Shown here piece by piece: positions 26,905 to 38,414 of a stretch of DNA of 64,000 bases. A program made the position numbers and the translations under genes. The stretch lies in contig NW_008705573.1 in assembly GCF_000186865.1 (NCBI RefSeq), positions 796,983 through 860,982 of the forward strand, given 5' to 3'. The DNA is from Aureococcus anophagefferens. Taxonomy: Eukaryota > Sar > Pelagophyceae > Pelagomonadales > Pelagomonadaceae. Position 1 is the stretch's first letter. Each line of letters begins with the position of its first letter. The notes under the pieces are model-generated. The model saw only the letters and a list, made by a program, of their open reading frames with translations, had not been told where the DNA came from and did not search any database.

Positions 26905-29900
26905 CTACTTCTTATCGCGGGAGACGCCCGCGTGGCGCCGCTCGAGCTTCTTCTCGTCGCCGGCGCCCGGCGGCTTGGGCCGGAGGTCCGGCGGCAGCTC
27001 CGCGTTCTCGAGGTCCGCCATCTTGAGGCGGTAGCTCGCCTCGATGCGCACGTCGGGGTCGAGCATGGGGTTCTCCTCCGTGTCGTGGATGTCCTGGAGC
27101 TTGTCGAGCGCGCGGATCTCGCGCTCGGCCTCGACCTTGGCGAAGCTCCGCATGCCCGCGCTTTTCGCGGGCGGCTTCGGCGTCCGCGGCGGCCCGAGCG
27201 CCTCGCCGATGGCCCCGTCGCCGTCGACGAGCTTCTCCAGCGTCGCGAGGAGCGCGCGCCGCGCCTTGACGGCGGCGGCGGGCTCCGTCGCCGCCGACGC
27301 GGCCGTGAGGAGCAGCGATCGGAGCTTCGACGCCTGGGCAGGAAAAGGGTGCGAAATTCCCAACTTCAAAGGCTCCTCTCTCGGCCGGTTTCCACTCGTT
27401 TCGGCTGATTCTTGGACGAGCGATCATCTCTCGGGACGGTCTCGACGCGTGGATGCTTTTTTTTGGAACGCGCGCGGGCGGAACACTCACGTTGAAGCGA
27501 CGTTGAATCACCCTTTTCCTGCCCTGTTCGACGCCTCGAGCTCCGTGACGTCCGGCAGCGGGTCGTTGGCCCGCTGGAGGATCCACGCGGACATGGCGTC
27601 GACGGGGTCGCCGTGGCAGCTCAGCGCGTCCGTCGCGACGGCGACGAGCACCGGCGGCACGGCCGCGTGCGCCGTCGACGGCCGCGCGCCGCCGCGCGCC
27701 GCCGCGAGTTCGATGCCCAAACCGCCGGCGCGCTCCTCGTTCGCGTAGGCGAGGTCCCGCAGGCCCTCGACGGCCAGCCGGTCGCGGCGCCGCTGGCCGC
27801 TCATGAAGGCGCCCTGCACCGTCTCCAGCAGCGCGACGCGCGCCGCGTGGCGCGTCAAATTGTCGGCCTTGTCGCCCGTCGCGAGCGAGACGACCTCGAG
27901 GAGCCGCGGCCCCAGCGACGGCGCCGACAGCGCGTCGCGCTCCCGCTCCTCGAGGTCCCGCGCGGCCTCCTGCAACGCCTCGAAGACGTCGCCGCCGCTC
28001 TCGAGCGCGGCCGTCGCGACGGCCGCGAGCTCCGCGGGCATGTCCTCCTCGTCGGCGACCGCGTCGAAATCCAGGTCGATCTTCGGCGATTTCCCGCTCT
28101 TGTGCGGCGGCGACGCCTGCTTCGCCGCCGCGGCCTCGCGGGACACCGCGAGGAGGTCCTGCAGGTTCGCGACGGCCTTGAGCGGCGCGGACTTGGGCCA
28201 CTCGACCCTGGGCTTCGGCGCGGGCTCCGTCGTCGCGGGCCGCGACGACCCCGGCTCCGAGTCGACGGCGACGGAGCCCGCGCTCGGCGGCGGCAGGGCG
28301 CTCTGGACGAGGCTCGGGTCGTAGGACGCGACGAAGGCGAGCGCCTGCTGGATCTCCAGCGGGATCATCGCGGCCGCGCCGGCGCCGTCGCCGGCGGGCA
28401 TCGCGGCCATCATGGGCGGCATCATCATCGGCGGCGCGCCCGCGGGCAGCTGCCCGCCCATCATGGGCTGCCCGGGCATCATGGGCTGCCCGCCCATCAT
28501 GGGCGACGCGCCCATCATGGGCTGGGCGCCCATCATGGGCGGCGCGACCGCGGGCGGCTGCCCGGGCAGCGCCATCGGCGGCGGCGCGCCCGCCGCGCCC
28601 GGCGGCGCCGGCTGGGCGCCGAGCATGGGCGACGCGCCCGCGGGGCTCCCGGGCGGCCGCGCGGCCTGCATGCCGAACATGACGGGCCCGCGGACCTGGG
28701 CCCAGTGCGACATGGGCTGCGGCGCGAGCGCCGGCGGCGGCGCCGCGGCGTCCGGCGCGCTGAGGTGGTGCTGCACGAGGTCCTCGGCCGACGCCGTCGC
28801 GTGGCGCTGCTGGTCGAGCAACTGCTGCTGCTGGAGCGCGAGCTGCTGCTGGAAGTGGGCCTGCGCGTGCTCGTAGCGCTCCCGCGCGAGCTCCTCGGCC
28901 GTCGGCTCGGGCCGCGGCTTGTGCTCCTTGATGGCCTTCAATTTCTCGAGCATGTCGCCTAAAACCTTCTTCGTCGAGTCGCCGCCGGAGCCCGCGCCGA
29001 AGTGGGGCGACGCCTGGATCGCGAGCATGTCGCCCATGAGCTCCTCGATCTGCGCCTCGATGTGGGTCACCGTCTCCTGCTTCTCCACCTCGAGGTCCTC
29101 GGGCACGTCGCGGCCCTGGTCGTCGTAGACCTCGTCGATCTCCCGGATCTCGCCCAGGAGCTCGCCCATGAAGGCGTCGAACTGCTCCCGGCTCTTCGCG
29201 AGCGGCGTCGCCGCCTCGGCGACGATCGACGACCGCCGGCCGCCCTTCTGCGCCTCCCGGAGCTTCCCCAGGTCGCTCTTCAGCGCGAGGAAGGACGCGT
29301 TGCGCTTCTCCTTCTTCGGCGGCGGCAGGTCCTCCGGCGGCGCCGCCAACGCCAGCCGCAGGTCGTCGATCTGCTCGCCGAGCTCGACCATGTGCTGCTC
29401 GCCGATCGCGCGCCGCTCCGCGTCGCCCATGGACGCGACGGCCGCCGTCAGCGACTGGAGCTCGTCGTGCATGGCCCGCGTCGCCGGCGCGGTCTTGCCC
29501 GCGTGCGCGCGCTCCAGCGACAGCTCCTTGACGTAGGCCGCGAGGTCGTCCTTGATCGTCTCCAGCGCCGCGTCGCCGCTCATGCCCCCGTTGGACCGCA
29601 CCTCCTCGAGGTCGCTCAGCACGCTCCGGAACTTGCGCTGGCGCGCCTTGCCCAGCGTCTCGGCGGCGATCGACGCGCGCATGCGCGTCTTCAACACCGA
29701 CGCGCGGCTCGACACGTCCGCGTAGCGCGCGCGGATCTCCTCCGCCTTCTGGATGGAGCTCACGTCGCGCTGCTCCGCGATGCGGTCGTACTGCTGGCGC
29801 AGCGCCTTGGCCTCCGCGTTCGCGGTGACGTAGGACCGCCGCGCGGCTTGCGCGGGCGACTCGGGCTTCGGCGGCGCCGCGGCCCACGGGGGCGTGAAGC

Positions 29901-32900
29901 CCATGACGGGCGCGAAGCCCGGGTGCGCGCCGGACTCGCGGAGCGACTGGGGCTGCCCGGCGAAGGGCCAGGGCTGCTGGGGCGCCGCCGCCGCGGGCGG
30001 CGGCTGGCCCTGGGCCTTGGCGATGGCCGCCTTGAGCTCCTCGGCTTTCGCGGTCGCCGCCACGTACTTGTCGCGGTAGTCCGCGGCGGCCGCGGCGAGC
30101 GCGGGGTCGCCGGAGTCGGCGACGGACTCGTACTGCTTCCGCAGGACCTCGGCGGCGCCGGCGGTCTCGACGTACTGCGCCTGCATCTGGAGCACCGCGC
30201 CCGTCTGGAGGTTCGACGACGGCGGCCGCGGCTTCTCGGCCTCCGCGGCGGCCGCGGCCGCGGCGGGCTTCTCCTCCTTCTTCGGCGTCGTGGCGCCGAG
30301 CGACCCGCCGAAGGACCCGGCCATGAGCGACACGGGCGCCTTGGGCTTGGAGAGCACGGTGCCCCGGGCCTTCGCGGCCTTTTGCGCGTCCGCGCCCCGG
30401 GGCTTGCCGCGCGACTCGGGCTTCGCCGCGGGCGCCACGGAGAAGCCGTTCTCGGAGCGGATGAGGTTGCCCTGGAAGTCGCTCAGCTTCTCGAGGTTGC
30501 CCTCGGGCACGAGCACGTACTCCGACCTGTGTGGAATTCAACCACTGGTTTGGGTGGTTCTGACCAAACTTCAGCATTCTCTAGCTCGGTCACATCGAAG
30601 TCGATTCGGCTGATTTTTGGACGAATCGATTGCTCTCGTCGAGTTCTCGAAGCACAGCCGAAGGGATTGCGTCGAAACTGTCGCATACGCTCAAATTGAA
30701 GTCGGGTTAAAGATTTGAATTCCACGCAGACTCCGACGTGTCGCTCCAGAGCAGCTCCTCGCGGTCCAATTTCCGGCTGACCATGATCGTGTGCTGGTTC
30801 TGGAGGCAGCCGTGGACCCAGCTCAGGTCGGTCTGGATCTGGCGCATGCACACGAGCTTCGACGCCGTCTGCGTGTCCGCGTCGAGGCCCACGGTGGACG
30901 CGCCGACGGACCGCGGGCCGCTGCTCGGCCGCGACGAGTTGGGCGTCCGCGCGCGGTTCGCGTCCCGTAAGTTGGTCTGGAGCTCGTTGTAGGCCGACGT
31001 CATGCGGTCTAACACGCCCGAGAGCTTCTGGGCCCGCGAGTGCGTCGCGAGGTAGCGCCCGCGGATGGCCTCGAAGAGCGACGACACGCGGGCGAACGTC
31101 TCCTGGAGCTTCGTGAGCGCCTGCTGCTGGGGGCTCAGCCAGAGCTCGCCGAGCTTCGCGTGGGACCGGTGCCGCAGCCACTCGTCGTTGACGACGCGCT
31201 CGATCTTCTTCTCCATGGAGAAGCGGCGCACGCGGACCGTGCCCCGTCTTTGAGTTCCGCGGACGCCCGCGGCCGGCAGGGGCTCCTCCTTCGTCGACGA
31301 CGAGTCCTTGGACGCGTCGTCGGCGTCGTCGCCGGGCCGGGGCACGGACTTGGTCCGCTCTTTCGAGTCGTCGCTGTCGCTGGAGTCGGAGGTCTCCCGG
31401 TCGCGGCGCTCTTTTCGCGCGGCCGCGAGGCGGCTCTTGGGCGGCTCTTCCTTCGGCGGCGGCTTCTCCTCCTCCGGCGGCGGCTCCTCGGCAGGCGTCT
31501 TGGGCTTCTCCGGCGGCTTCTCGGCCTCGGTTTTCGGTTCGTCGTCGTCCTCCTCCGCGTCTTCCCGGATGACGTTGCTCTTCTGCTTCTTCAGCATGTC
31601 GCGCCGGTTGTCCGCCTGCGGCGGCGCGCCGGGCGCGCCGCCCTCCGTGGACTTGCGGCGGTTGCCGATGTTCGTGCCCGCGGAGCCGCGGCGCAGCTGC
31701 GACGTCTGCCGGCCGAGCGCGAACTTGGACATGCCGCGCTTCACGCCGCGCTTCTTCGCCGGCGGCGCGGACGGCGCCACGGTCGCCGTCTCCGTCGTCG
31801 GCGGCGGCGCCTCCTCGGCCTCGCGCGGCGGCGGGCGCGCCGCCTCCTTCTCCGCGGCCGCGCGCGCGGCCGCGGCCGCGCGCGCGACGTCGTCGGCCGC
31901 CGACGGCGCGTCGACGAAGCCTCCCGGGTCCGCGACGGCGATGGCGCGCGTGACGGCCTCGGCGGCGTCGACGGCCGCGTCGGCGACGTCCGCGACGGAG
32001 ACGAGCGTCGCCATCTCCCATCTTCTAAGCTCCCGGCCCTCGCAGTCCTCGAAGGCCATCTGCGCGACCTCGGACGCGAGGCCCGCGGACGTCTGGTGGA
32101 CCTCCATCGTGTCGTGCTTCGTCTCCAGCGTGCGCCGCATCTTCCCCAGCTCCGCGTCGCAGGACTGCTTCAGGCGCCGCGCGTTCATGACGAGCTTCCG
32201 CCGGTGGTTGTCCCGCTCCTCGAGCACGGCGAGGTGCTGCTGGTCCATGCGCTCCGCGGCCAAGACCAAGTTCTCGCACCGCGCGGACGCGGTCGCGTAG
32301 CGCGCGGAGTGCTCCGCGATCTGGCGGCTCATGAAGTCCCGCACCTCCGCGGCGACCTGCTGCTCCCGCGCCGCCAAACCCAGGGCCCGCCCGAGCTGCG
32401 CGAGCGCCGCGGCCGCGGCCGTGCCCCGCGCGTGCGTGAACTGTTTCGCGTCGCGCGCCGCGACGCAGTGGAGCCGGTCCGCCTTCCGCGCGCCCAGGGC
32501 CTCGAGGCGGTAGCCCGCGGACGGCAGCAGCTCGCGCGCGTTGCCCTCGCGGAGCCGCAGCGAGTTGTGGAGGAGGAGCGGCGGCGCCTGCGGGCCCTCG
32601 GCGGACTGCAGGATCTCGCAGCCCGCGCGCGCGTGCGCCACGGACGCGCGGTCGAGAAAGTCGCCGTAGCCGCCGAGGAACGCGGCACCCAACACGTCCA
32701 AATCGATGGGCGGCCGGATGACGTCCTTGTCCACGGCCTTGTCGCAGCCGTCGACGACCAGCACGTCGCCGGGCCAGTGGGGCATGATCTTCGCCCTGGA
32801 CACGTAGCCGCCGCCGTCGTCGTCGTCGCCCTTGACCCGCTGCTTCAGCGAAAACTTGACGAAGCCCGCCTCCTCGCCGTGGGCCAGGGCCGTGCGCCGC

Positions 32901-35900
32901 CGCCAGTCCTCGACGTCCTGCTGGCCGTGGCGCCGGTGCGCGTCGAGCATGTCCGAGACGCCGCCCGTGACGTCGTCCAACAACCGTTCCAATTCCCGGA
33001 CGCGCCGCCGCTCGAGCTCCAGGTCGACCTCGCGCGTGCGCTTCAGCTCCGCCTTGAAGCCGTCGCGGCTCGCCGTGACCTCCTGCATGCGCGCGGTCGC
33101 CTGCTTCCGCGCCTCGCCCGCGACCAACAGCTCGACGCGGTGCTCCTCGACGATCTTCGCGCACCGCAGCTCCGCGTCCTTGATCATGCCGACGTCGTCG
33201 TCGACCTGCTTCTGTAACGCGAAGACCTCCTGGCGGCTCTGGGACGCCATCTCGCGGGCCTGCTCCAGCTCGATGCCTAAGTGCGTCGTCGTCTTCTGCT
33301 GCACGGCCATGCGCTCCCGCAACACCTCGGCCTCCATGACGGCCGCGTGCGCGTCCTCGGACGTCTTCACGGCGCGCTCCGCGTCCCGCAGCTTGAACTC
33401 GCACATCTCGAGCTCCTCCTGGACCTCCCGGAAGTCGCGCTCCGTGTCGATGTTGTGCACTCGCAGCGCCTTGAAGCTCGCCGCGGCCGCGGGCACGGCC
33501 GTGATCTGCCGTTCGAGGACGTCCGCGCGCGCCTTCGCCGCGAGGCACGCGGCGTCCTTCGCGATAAACATCTGCTCCCAGACCTCGGCGACGCACGTCG
33601 CCGCGGCCTTTTCGGCGGCGGCCTGCGCGGACGCCATCGTGTCCTCGGGCTCGCGCGCGACCTCCTCGAAGTTTTCGAAGCCGTGCATGAAGGCCTCGGC
33701 CGCGGACCCGGGCAGGAGGTCGTCGTAGCCCCGCGCGAGCTCGCGGTCGCGCTCCTCCTCCTCGCGCTCGAGGCGCTCCTGCTCCTTCTGGCGGAGGAGC
33801 GCGAGCTCCTCCTCCAGTTCCCAGAGCTTCGCCGCCAACACGTGCGTGACGGGCTTCGCGGCCGACGACGCCTCGTCGTCGTCGTCGAAGGTCCCGGCCC
33901 GTTGGGGTTTCGGCGGCGACTCGGGTCCGCACAGGCGGTCGATGAGATGCTCCACGGTGCCCGTCTCGTCGAGCAGCCGCGCGTGGCACATGGCCTTGAG
34001 CTTGTCCTTGCCCCGGTGCTCGTTCGCGACGACGTGGAGCTCCTCGCGCGTCGGCGGCGGCGGCGCCGTGAGCGTCGACGCCGCGCCGAGGCGCTCGATG
34101 GCCTCCGTGCGCGCCTCGGAGGGCTCCCGCGCGCCGTCGAGCTTCAGGCCGTCGGACGACAGCGGCCGCTCGTAGGACGCCGTCACGGGCCGGCCCTCGG
34201 ACGTGTGCGTCTTGCGCTCCGGCTGGTCCTGGAGGCCCGCGTCGGCGAGGGCCGTCAGAGCATCCAGGTCCCGGCGCATCTGCTCGAGCTCGCTCTCGGA
34301 CTGGTAGTGCGCGACCTGCTCCGCGTGGAGCGCCGTCTCCGCGACCTCGCGCGCGTCGCGCGCGTCCTGGGCTCGCGCGTTCGCGTCGCCGAGCATGGCC
34401 CGCGCCGCGTCGCGCTGCGACTCGACGTTGACGACCGTGGCCGTCAAAGCCAGGATGTCGTTGCCCTGGGTCTCCAACACCATCTTGTGCTCGCGGTTCT
34501 CGCGCTTCACGTGCGCGAGCTCGGCCATCAACTTCTTGCCCTCGGCCCGCGCGGCCCTGAGGAGCGCGTCGGAGTCCTCCAGGGCCTTCTCCGCCCTATC
34601 CTGGAGCGTCTCGGCGGCGAGGAGCTTCGTGTCGTGGGCGACGGCGTCCTCGAGCTTGGCGCGCCTCATCGCGGCCACCAAAGCGTCGGACTGTTTCTTG
34701 TCGGACGCGAAGGCCGCGGCGGCGGCGTCGTGGGCCGCGTTGAGGTGCTCCGCCTTCCGCCGCGCGCGCTGCTCCTCGAAGTACTTCTCCTTGACGCGCT
34801 GGACGCGCTCGAGGCCCGCCTCGCGCACCTGCGTGACGACCGTCGCGTAGCGCGCGTCCTCGACGGACTCGCCGAGGTGGAGGTAGAGCAGCCAGAGCGC
34901 CGTCGCGAGCTGGCGGCGGTGCTCCGGCGCCGCGCGGCGGCAGGCGCGGCGCACGAACTGGTGCGCGCCGACCGTGTGGCAGTAGAGGCCGTTGTACGTG
35001 TCGTCGACGAGCCGGTGGCTCAGGCCTAAACGCAGCAGCGTGCTCCGGTCGAGCCCGAGCTTCCGCAGCTCGCCCACGGGGCAGAGCTTCTTCGCGCGCG
35101 CCGCGCGCAGCTTCGTGCTCTCCTGCTGGCTCAGCGTGTAGGCCGCGCGGAGCAGCGCGTGCGGCTCCGTCGACTCCGGGCGCTGCGCGGGCGCCTCGGG
35201 CTCCGGGTCCTCCGAAACCTCCGGCGCGCCCGGCCGCGCGCCTAGACCGCGGAGCCAGGCCAGGGCCGTGCCCGGCCGGTCGTCGTCGGTCTGGTCGAAG
35301 TTGGGCTTCGCGTAGGTCGAGTCGTCGAGGCTCGGCGCCGCGTCCGTCAAAACCGTCGCGCCGCCGCCGTCCTCTTCTTCGAGCCGCGCCCACGCGGGCT
35401 CGTCCGGCGCGCCCTGCTCCAGCTCCGCCGTCAGGTCGTCGTCAAAAAGCGCCGGCGGCGCGTCGTCGTCGTCGTGGAGCGTCGGGGGGAGACCGAGAGC
35501 TTCCCGCATTTCGATGACGTTCTTCGGCAGCACGTTCAGGCGTTTGCCCGCGCGCGCGACGACGGTCGCGAGCCAGGCCTCGACGTGCGTCGCCGGGAGC
35601 CGCGCCTCGGCGAAGAGCGTGTCCTTCTCCAGAGATCCGGCGAACGCGCGGAAGGGCGGCGCGTCGCCCGCGGAGCCCAGCGTGCCCGAGCGGTCCGGCA
35701 GAGCCTCGTCGCCCTCGAATTCGACCCTCCGGGACTCCCACCAGCGGTCCAGCGTGCCCACGTCGGGCACGAAGTGGGGGTCCCGCGCCTGGGCGTTGTC
35801 CTGGGTCATCTCCTGCTGGATCAACGCCGAGATCTCGCCGAGCGACGGCGGCGGGCCCTCGAGGGACGCCTCGGCCGACGCGCCGCGGCTCGCGGCGGCC

Positions 35901-36361
35901 GGCGACCGCACCACGCGCGCGCCGCCGCCGGGCCTCGCCTCGCGCGGCGCCGCGCTCGACGCGGGCCGCAGCGGGCCCGGGAACTCGTCGTCGGGCGGCC
36001 GCTTCGCGCGCTCCTTGGGTTTCGCGGCCGGGAACTCGTCGTCGGGCGGCCGCCGCGCGCGCTCCTTCGCCTTGGCCGCCGCGTCCGCGAGCTTCTGCGC
36101 GAGGCCCAGCAGCTCCTGGTCCGTGCGCCCGAAGGTGCGCCCGAGCATGACGCACTTGAAGGCGCTCGGGTCCTCGCCGGACTCCTCGCGCTCGCGCCGC
36201 AGCAGCTCCGCGCGCTCCCGCGTCTCCATCTCGAACTCGCTCCGCGCGCTGTTGCGCGGGTGCGCGGACCGCGACGCGGCGCGCGGCTCGTCGGCCTTGG
36301 CGCTCGCCGCGGGCGCGGGCGCGCCCACGCCCAGCGGGGGCAGGTCCACCAGAGGGGGCAT
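26905..36361 (-). CDS. Giant coiled-coil protein (about 3,014 aa), two introners
   Basis: Exons 36361-30738, 30526-27535 and 27333-26905 join in phases 2 and 0. Disordered, charged N-terminus. Long coiled coils lie at about residues 510-710, 835-880 and 955-1135. Around residues 780-815 KDKLKAMCHARLLDETG resembles a SAP-type helix pair. Residues about 1600-1680 are acidic, proline- and serine-rich. Further helical repeats cover about 1900-2480. A Met/Pro/Gly-rich region at about 2500-2590 repeats PMMG (AQPMMGASPMMGGQPMM). The first intron joins WSDTSE to YVLVPEGNLEK, the second ELE to ASKLRSLLLTA. No catalytic domain is visible; a cytoskeletal, basal-body or flagellar scaffold is plausible but unproven. 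The two introns belong to different introner families. Confidence 0.8.
27334..27526 (+). mobile_element. Introner, family A, copy 5 (193 bp)
   Basis: Flanked by TTCGACGC at 27326-27333 and 27527-27534 (GCGTCGAA on the host strand). On the host strand it starts CAGGGCAGGAAAAGGG and ends CCTTTTCCTGCCCAG; body antisense to the host gene. The intron 27334-27534 is GC-AG. Close to copy 1 over the whole body. Confidence 0.93.
28454..28540. repeat. Degenerate tandem repeat coding PMMG units
   Basis: The unit CCCATCATGGGC and close variants recur at 12-21 base spacing inside the giant gene. On the coding strand they give PMMG/QPMMG/SPMMG. Each unit is itself nearly palindromic (CCCAT.ATGGG). Confidence 0.75.
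30527..30729 (+). mobile_element. Introner, family B, copy 1 (203 bp)
   Basis: Flanked by ACTCCGAC at 30519-30526 and 30730-30737 (GTCGGAGT on the host strand). Ends on the + strand are CTGTGTGGAATTCAA and TTGAATTCCACGCAG, a 15-bp inverted repeat with one mismatch. The middle contains CGGCTGATTTTTGGACGA, identical to the core of family A, although the ends are unrelated. Body antisense to the host gene by this core. The intron 30527-30737 (211 bp) is GT-AG. Confidence 0.9.
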
Positions 36362-36493
36362 TGGCTAGGCGGGCTCCATCGTTATCGAGAGAGGTTTCAT
36401 CAGGGATTTCAGCCGATGTTGCACAACTTGCAGCCCCCGATGGAGCCAGCAAATATCGTGAACGCATAAGCTGAAGTGAGTGGATTACGTGCG

Positions 36494-37456
36494 ATGGTGC
36501 TCCCCGAGGGGATCGTGCGTGTCGTGGACGCCGTCGGCTCATGGGATCGACGCGTATGTGAGGAGGCATGCGCAGCACTCCCTACACTTTTGGAGGGCTG
36601 GATCCAAGGAGGCGGTGATGTGAATGAGCGAACCGCGGATGGAGAACCGCTGCTCGTGTACTTGCTGGATGCGGCTCGTTCAGCGAAGGCACCAGTAGAA
36701 GCCATTAAAGTTGTGCTGGCGGCCGGCGCCGACCCTGACGCGCACTTGAACGACATGGAATCGTCCGAGACACCGTTCACAGCGGCACTATGGTTTGCTG
36801 GCTTGGGGATGGATCATGGTTGGCGCGACGTCGTCTGTGAGCTCATCGCACACGGAGCGCAGCTGGATTTACGGGACTGCGACGGCGATACTCCGTTAAA
36901 GATTGTTCTTCAAATTAGCTTTGATTACTCAAAGATAAAGTTCGATTTGTTACATCTTTTGCTCAGACACGGCGCGGACTTGTCAAAGTCAGAGACGTTG
37001 ATGGATCTGTTCGACGACACAGTAGTCGACTCCCGACTACGTCATTCGGGGGTCGATTCGGGGGTCGATTACGAAAGCGTCGTCGAAGCCCATTACAGGG
37101 CGCGCGCGCTCCTCACAGCCGTCATCTCCGCGGGAAGCTGGAGAAAATACCTCCACGAGCCCCGCGTTCGGGTCGACACGCTCCGCGTGCTCTGTGCGCG
37201 CGGCCGCGCGGCGCCGCCGCCAGGGCCGCTCGCGCGGCTCTTTCCATGCGATGCGCCGTGCGCGGGCAGCGTCCGCGCGCGACGCGTCGTGCCCCTCGAC
37301 GTCTTCCGGAAGATCCTTGGCTTCTGGCGCAGCGATCGCGACGAGTTACCGCCGCTGGATGATCCGTTTCCCGCCGAGGCTTCCGCGGCCGTCGGCAGTC
37401 CGTCGGACTCGTCGCCGGAGCTGGAGTCCCCCTTCTCTGAGTCCGGAGAAGCTTAA
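36494..37456 (+). CDS. Ankyrin-repeat protein with a conserved C-terminal domain
   Basis: A 320-residue protein from the first ATG. Ankyrin-type repeats: LLEGWIQGGGDVNERTADGE, IKVVLAAGADPDAHLND, VVCELIAHGAQLDLRDCDGD, LLHLLLRHGADLSKSE. After residue 200 comes AVISAGSWRKYLHEPRVRVD and VPLDVFRKILGFWRSDRDE, a domain shared with the broken ankyrin gene at 20473-21270. The repeats are AT-richer than the C-terminal part. Protein-protein adaptor by family; partner unknown. Its TAA stop overlaps the TAA stop of the convergent methyltransferase gene. Confidence 0.78.
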   Translation: MVLPEGIVRVVDAVGSWDRRVCEEACAALPTLLEGWIQGGGDVNERTADGEPLLVYLLDAARSAKAPVEAIKVVLAAGADPDAHLNDMESSETPFTAALWFAGLGMDHGWRDVVCELIAHGAQLDLRDCDGDTPLKIVLQISFDYSKIKFDLLHLLLRHGADLSKSETLMDLFDDTVVDSRLRHSGVDSGVDYESVVEAHYRARALLTAVISAGSWRKYLHEPRVRVDTLRVLCARGRAAPPPGPLARLFPCDAPCAGSVRARRVVPLDVFRKILGFWRSDRDELPPLDDPFPAEASAAVGSPSDSSPELESPFSESGEA

Positions 37457-38358
37457 GCTCCCACCGCCCGCGCCCGCTTCTTCTTGCGCTGCCGCGGGTT
37501 GGGCCGCTTGCCCTCGCGGAGCTGGCCGCCGCCCGCGAGGGCCGCGCGGGACCGGTGCGCCGCGGCCGCCGCGCCCGGCGCGTAGGCCGGGAGCTTCGCG
37601 ACGGCCTCGAAGAGCGCGGCCGTGGCCGCGGCGCCGCGGCCCGAGTCGACGACCCAGGCGCTCGCGAAGGGCGCGGCGGCCTTGCCCGTGCCGTGCGGGT
37701 GCGCGTACTCGTAGGGGGGCCGGCCGCGCGCGGGGCTCACGAAGAACGGCGCCGCGCCCGTTTCGGCGCACGCGTCCGCGAAGTACTTTTTTTCGGCGAC
37801 GTACGCGGGCAGCAGCAGCGCGAAGGGCCGGCCGCAGGCCAGGGCGAAGGCCAGGCACCGCTCCTTGTGGTCGCCGCTGTAGGGCGGGTTCGTCACGAGC
37901 GCGTCGAACGTCGACCGGTCGCCGGGTTCTCGGTACGCGCGCGACGCGTAAAAGTCCGTCGCGGGGTTCGTCGCGTTGCGGAAGCCCAGGGCTCGCAACC
38001 GCGTCTCCGCGGCGCCGTCGCAGTAGTAGGGGTCGAGGATCGCGGCGCCGGCGCCGTCGCCGCAGAGCGCGCGCAACGCTGGAGCGACGTCGCGGAAGGC
38101 CTGCTCGCTCGTCTCGAAGTGGTCGCCGTAGTCCGTGTCCCAGGCGTACTTGGCCGCCAACGCCGTCGCCGCCTGGCCGCCCGCCGCCGGGTGCGGCGCG
38201 TGTGGTGGACTCAGCTTGCGCTGCTTCTTCTTGCGCTTCGCCGACGGCGCTGCCGCGCCGCAGGCCTCGACGAGCGCTGAGAGCTCTGCGTCCGCGGCGC
38301 GCTTCTTCTTCTTCTTGCCGCCGCGGACCAGCGGCTTCGTCGCCTTCGACGGCTCCAT
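37453..38358 (-). CDS. NPPY-motif methyltransferase-like protein
   Basis: A 301-residue protein. Lysine-rich ends (GGKKKKKRAA, RQRKKKRARA) suggest a nuclear or nucleolar protein. AAILDPYYCDGAAETRLRAL is a SAM-binding first motif and DALVTNPPYSGDHKERC carries NPPY, the signature of amino-methyltransferases acting on adenine or glutamine and of some RNA methyltransferases. The intervening FALLLPAYVAEKKYF fits the next strand. Target (DNA, RNA or protein) cannot be told. Confidence 0.72.
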   Translation of the reverse strand: MEPSKATKPLVRGGKKKKKRAADAELSALVEACGAAAPSAKRKKKQRKLSPPHAPHPAAGGQAATALAAKYAWDTDYGDHFETSEQAFRDVAPALRALCGDGAGAAILDPYYCDGAAETRLRALGFRNATNPATDFYASRAYREPGDRSTFDALVTNPPYSGDHKERCLAFALACGRPFALLLPAYVAEKKYFADACAETGAAPFFVSPARGRPPYEYAHPHGTGKAAAPFASAWVVDSGRGAAATAALFEAVAKLPAYAPGAAAAAHRSRAALAGGGQLREGKRPNPRQRKKKRARAVGA

Positions 38359-38414
38359 CCGCTCCTCCTCCTCTTGGCTTCAAGATTGGTTCAACAGCCT
38401 CATGTTGCCGAAAA

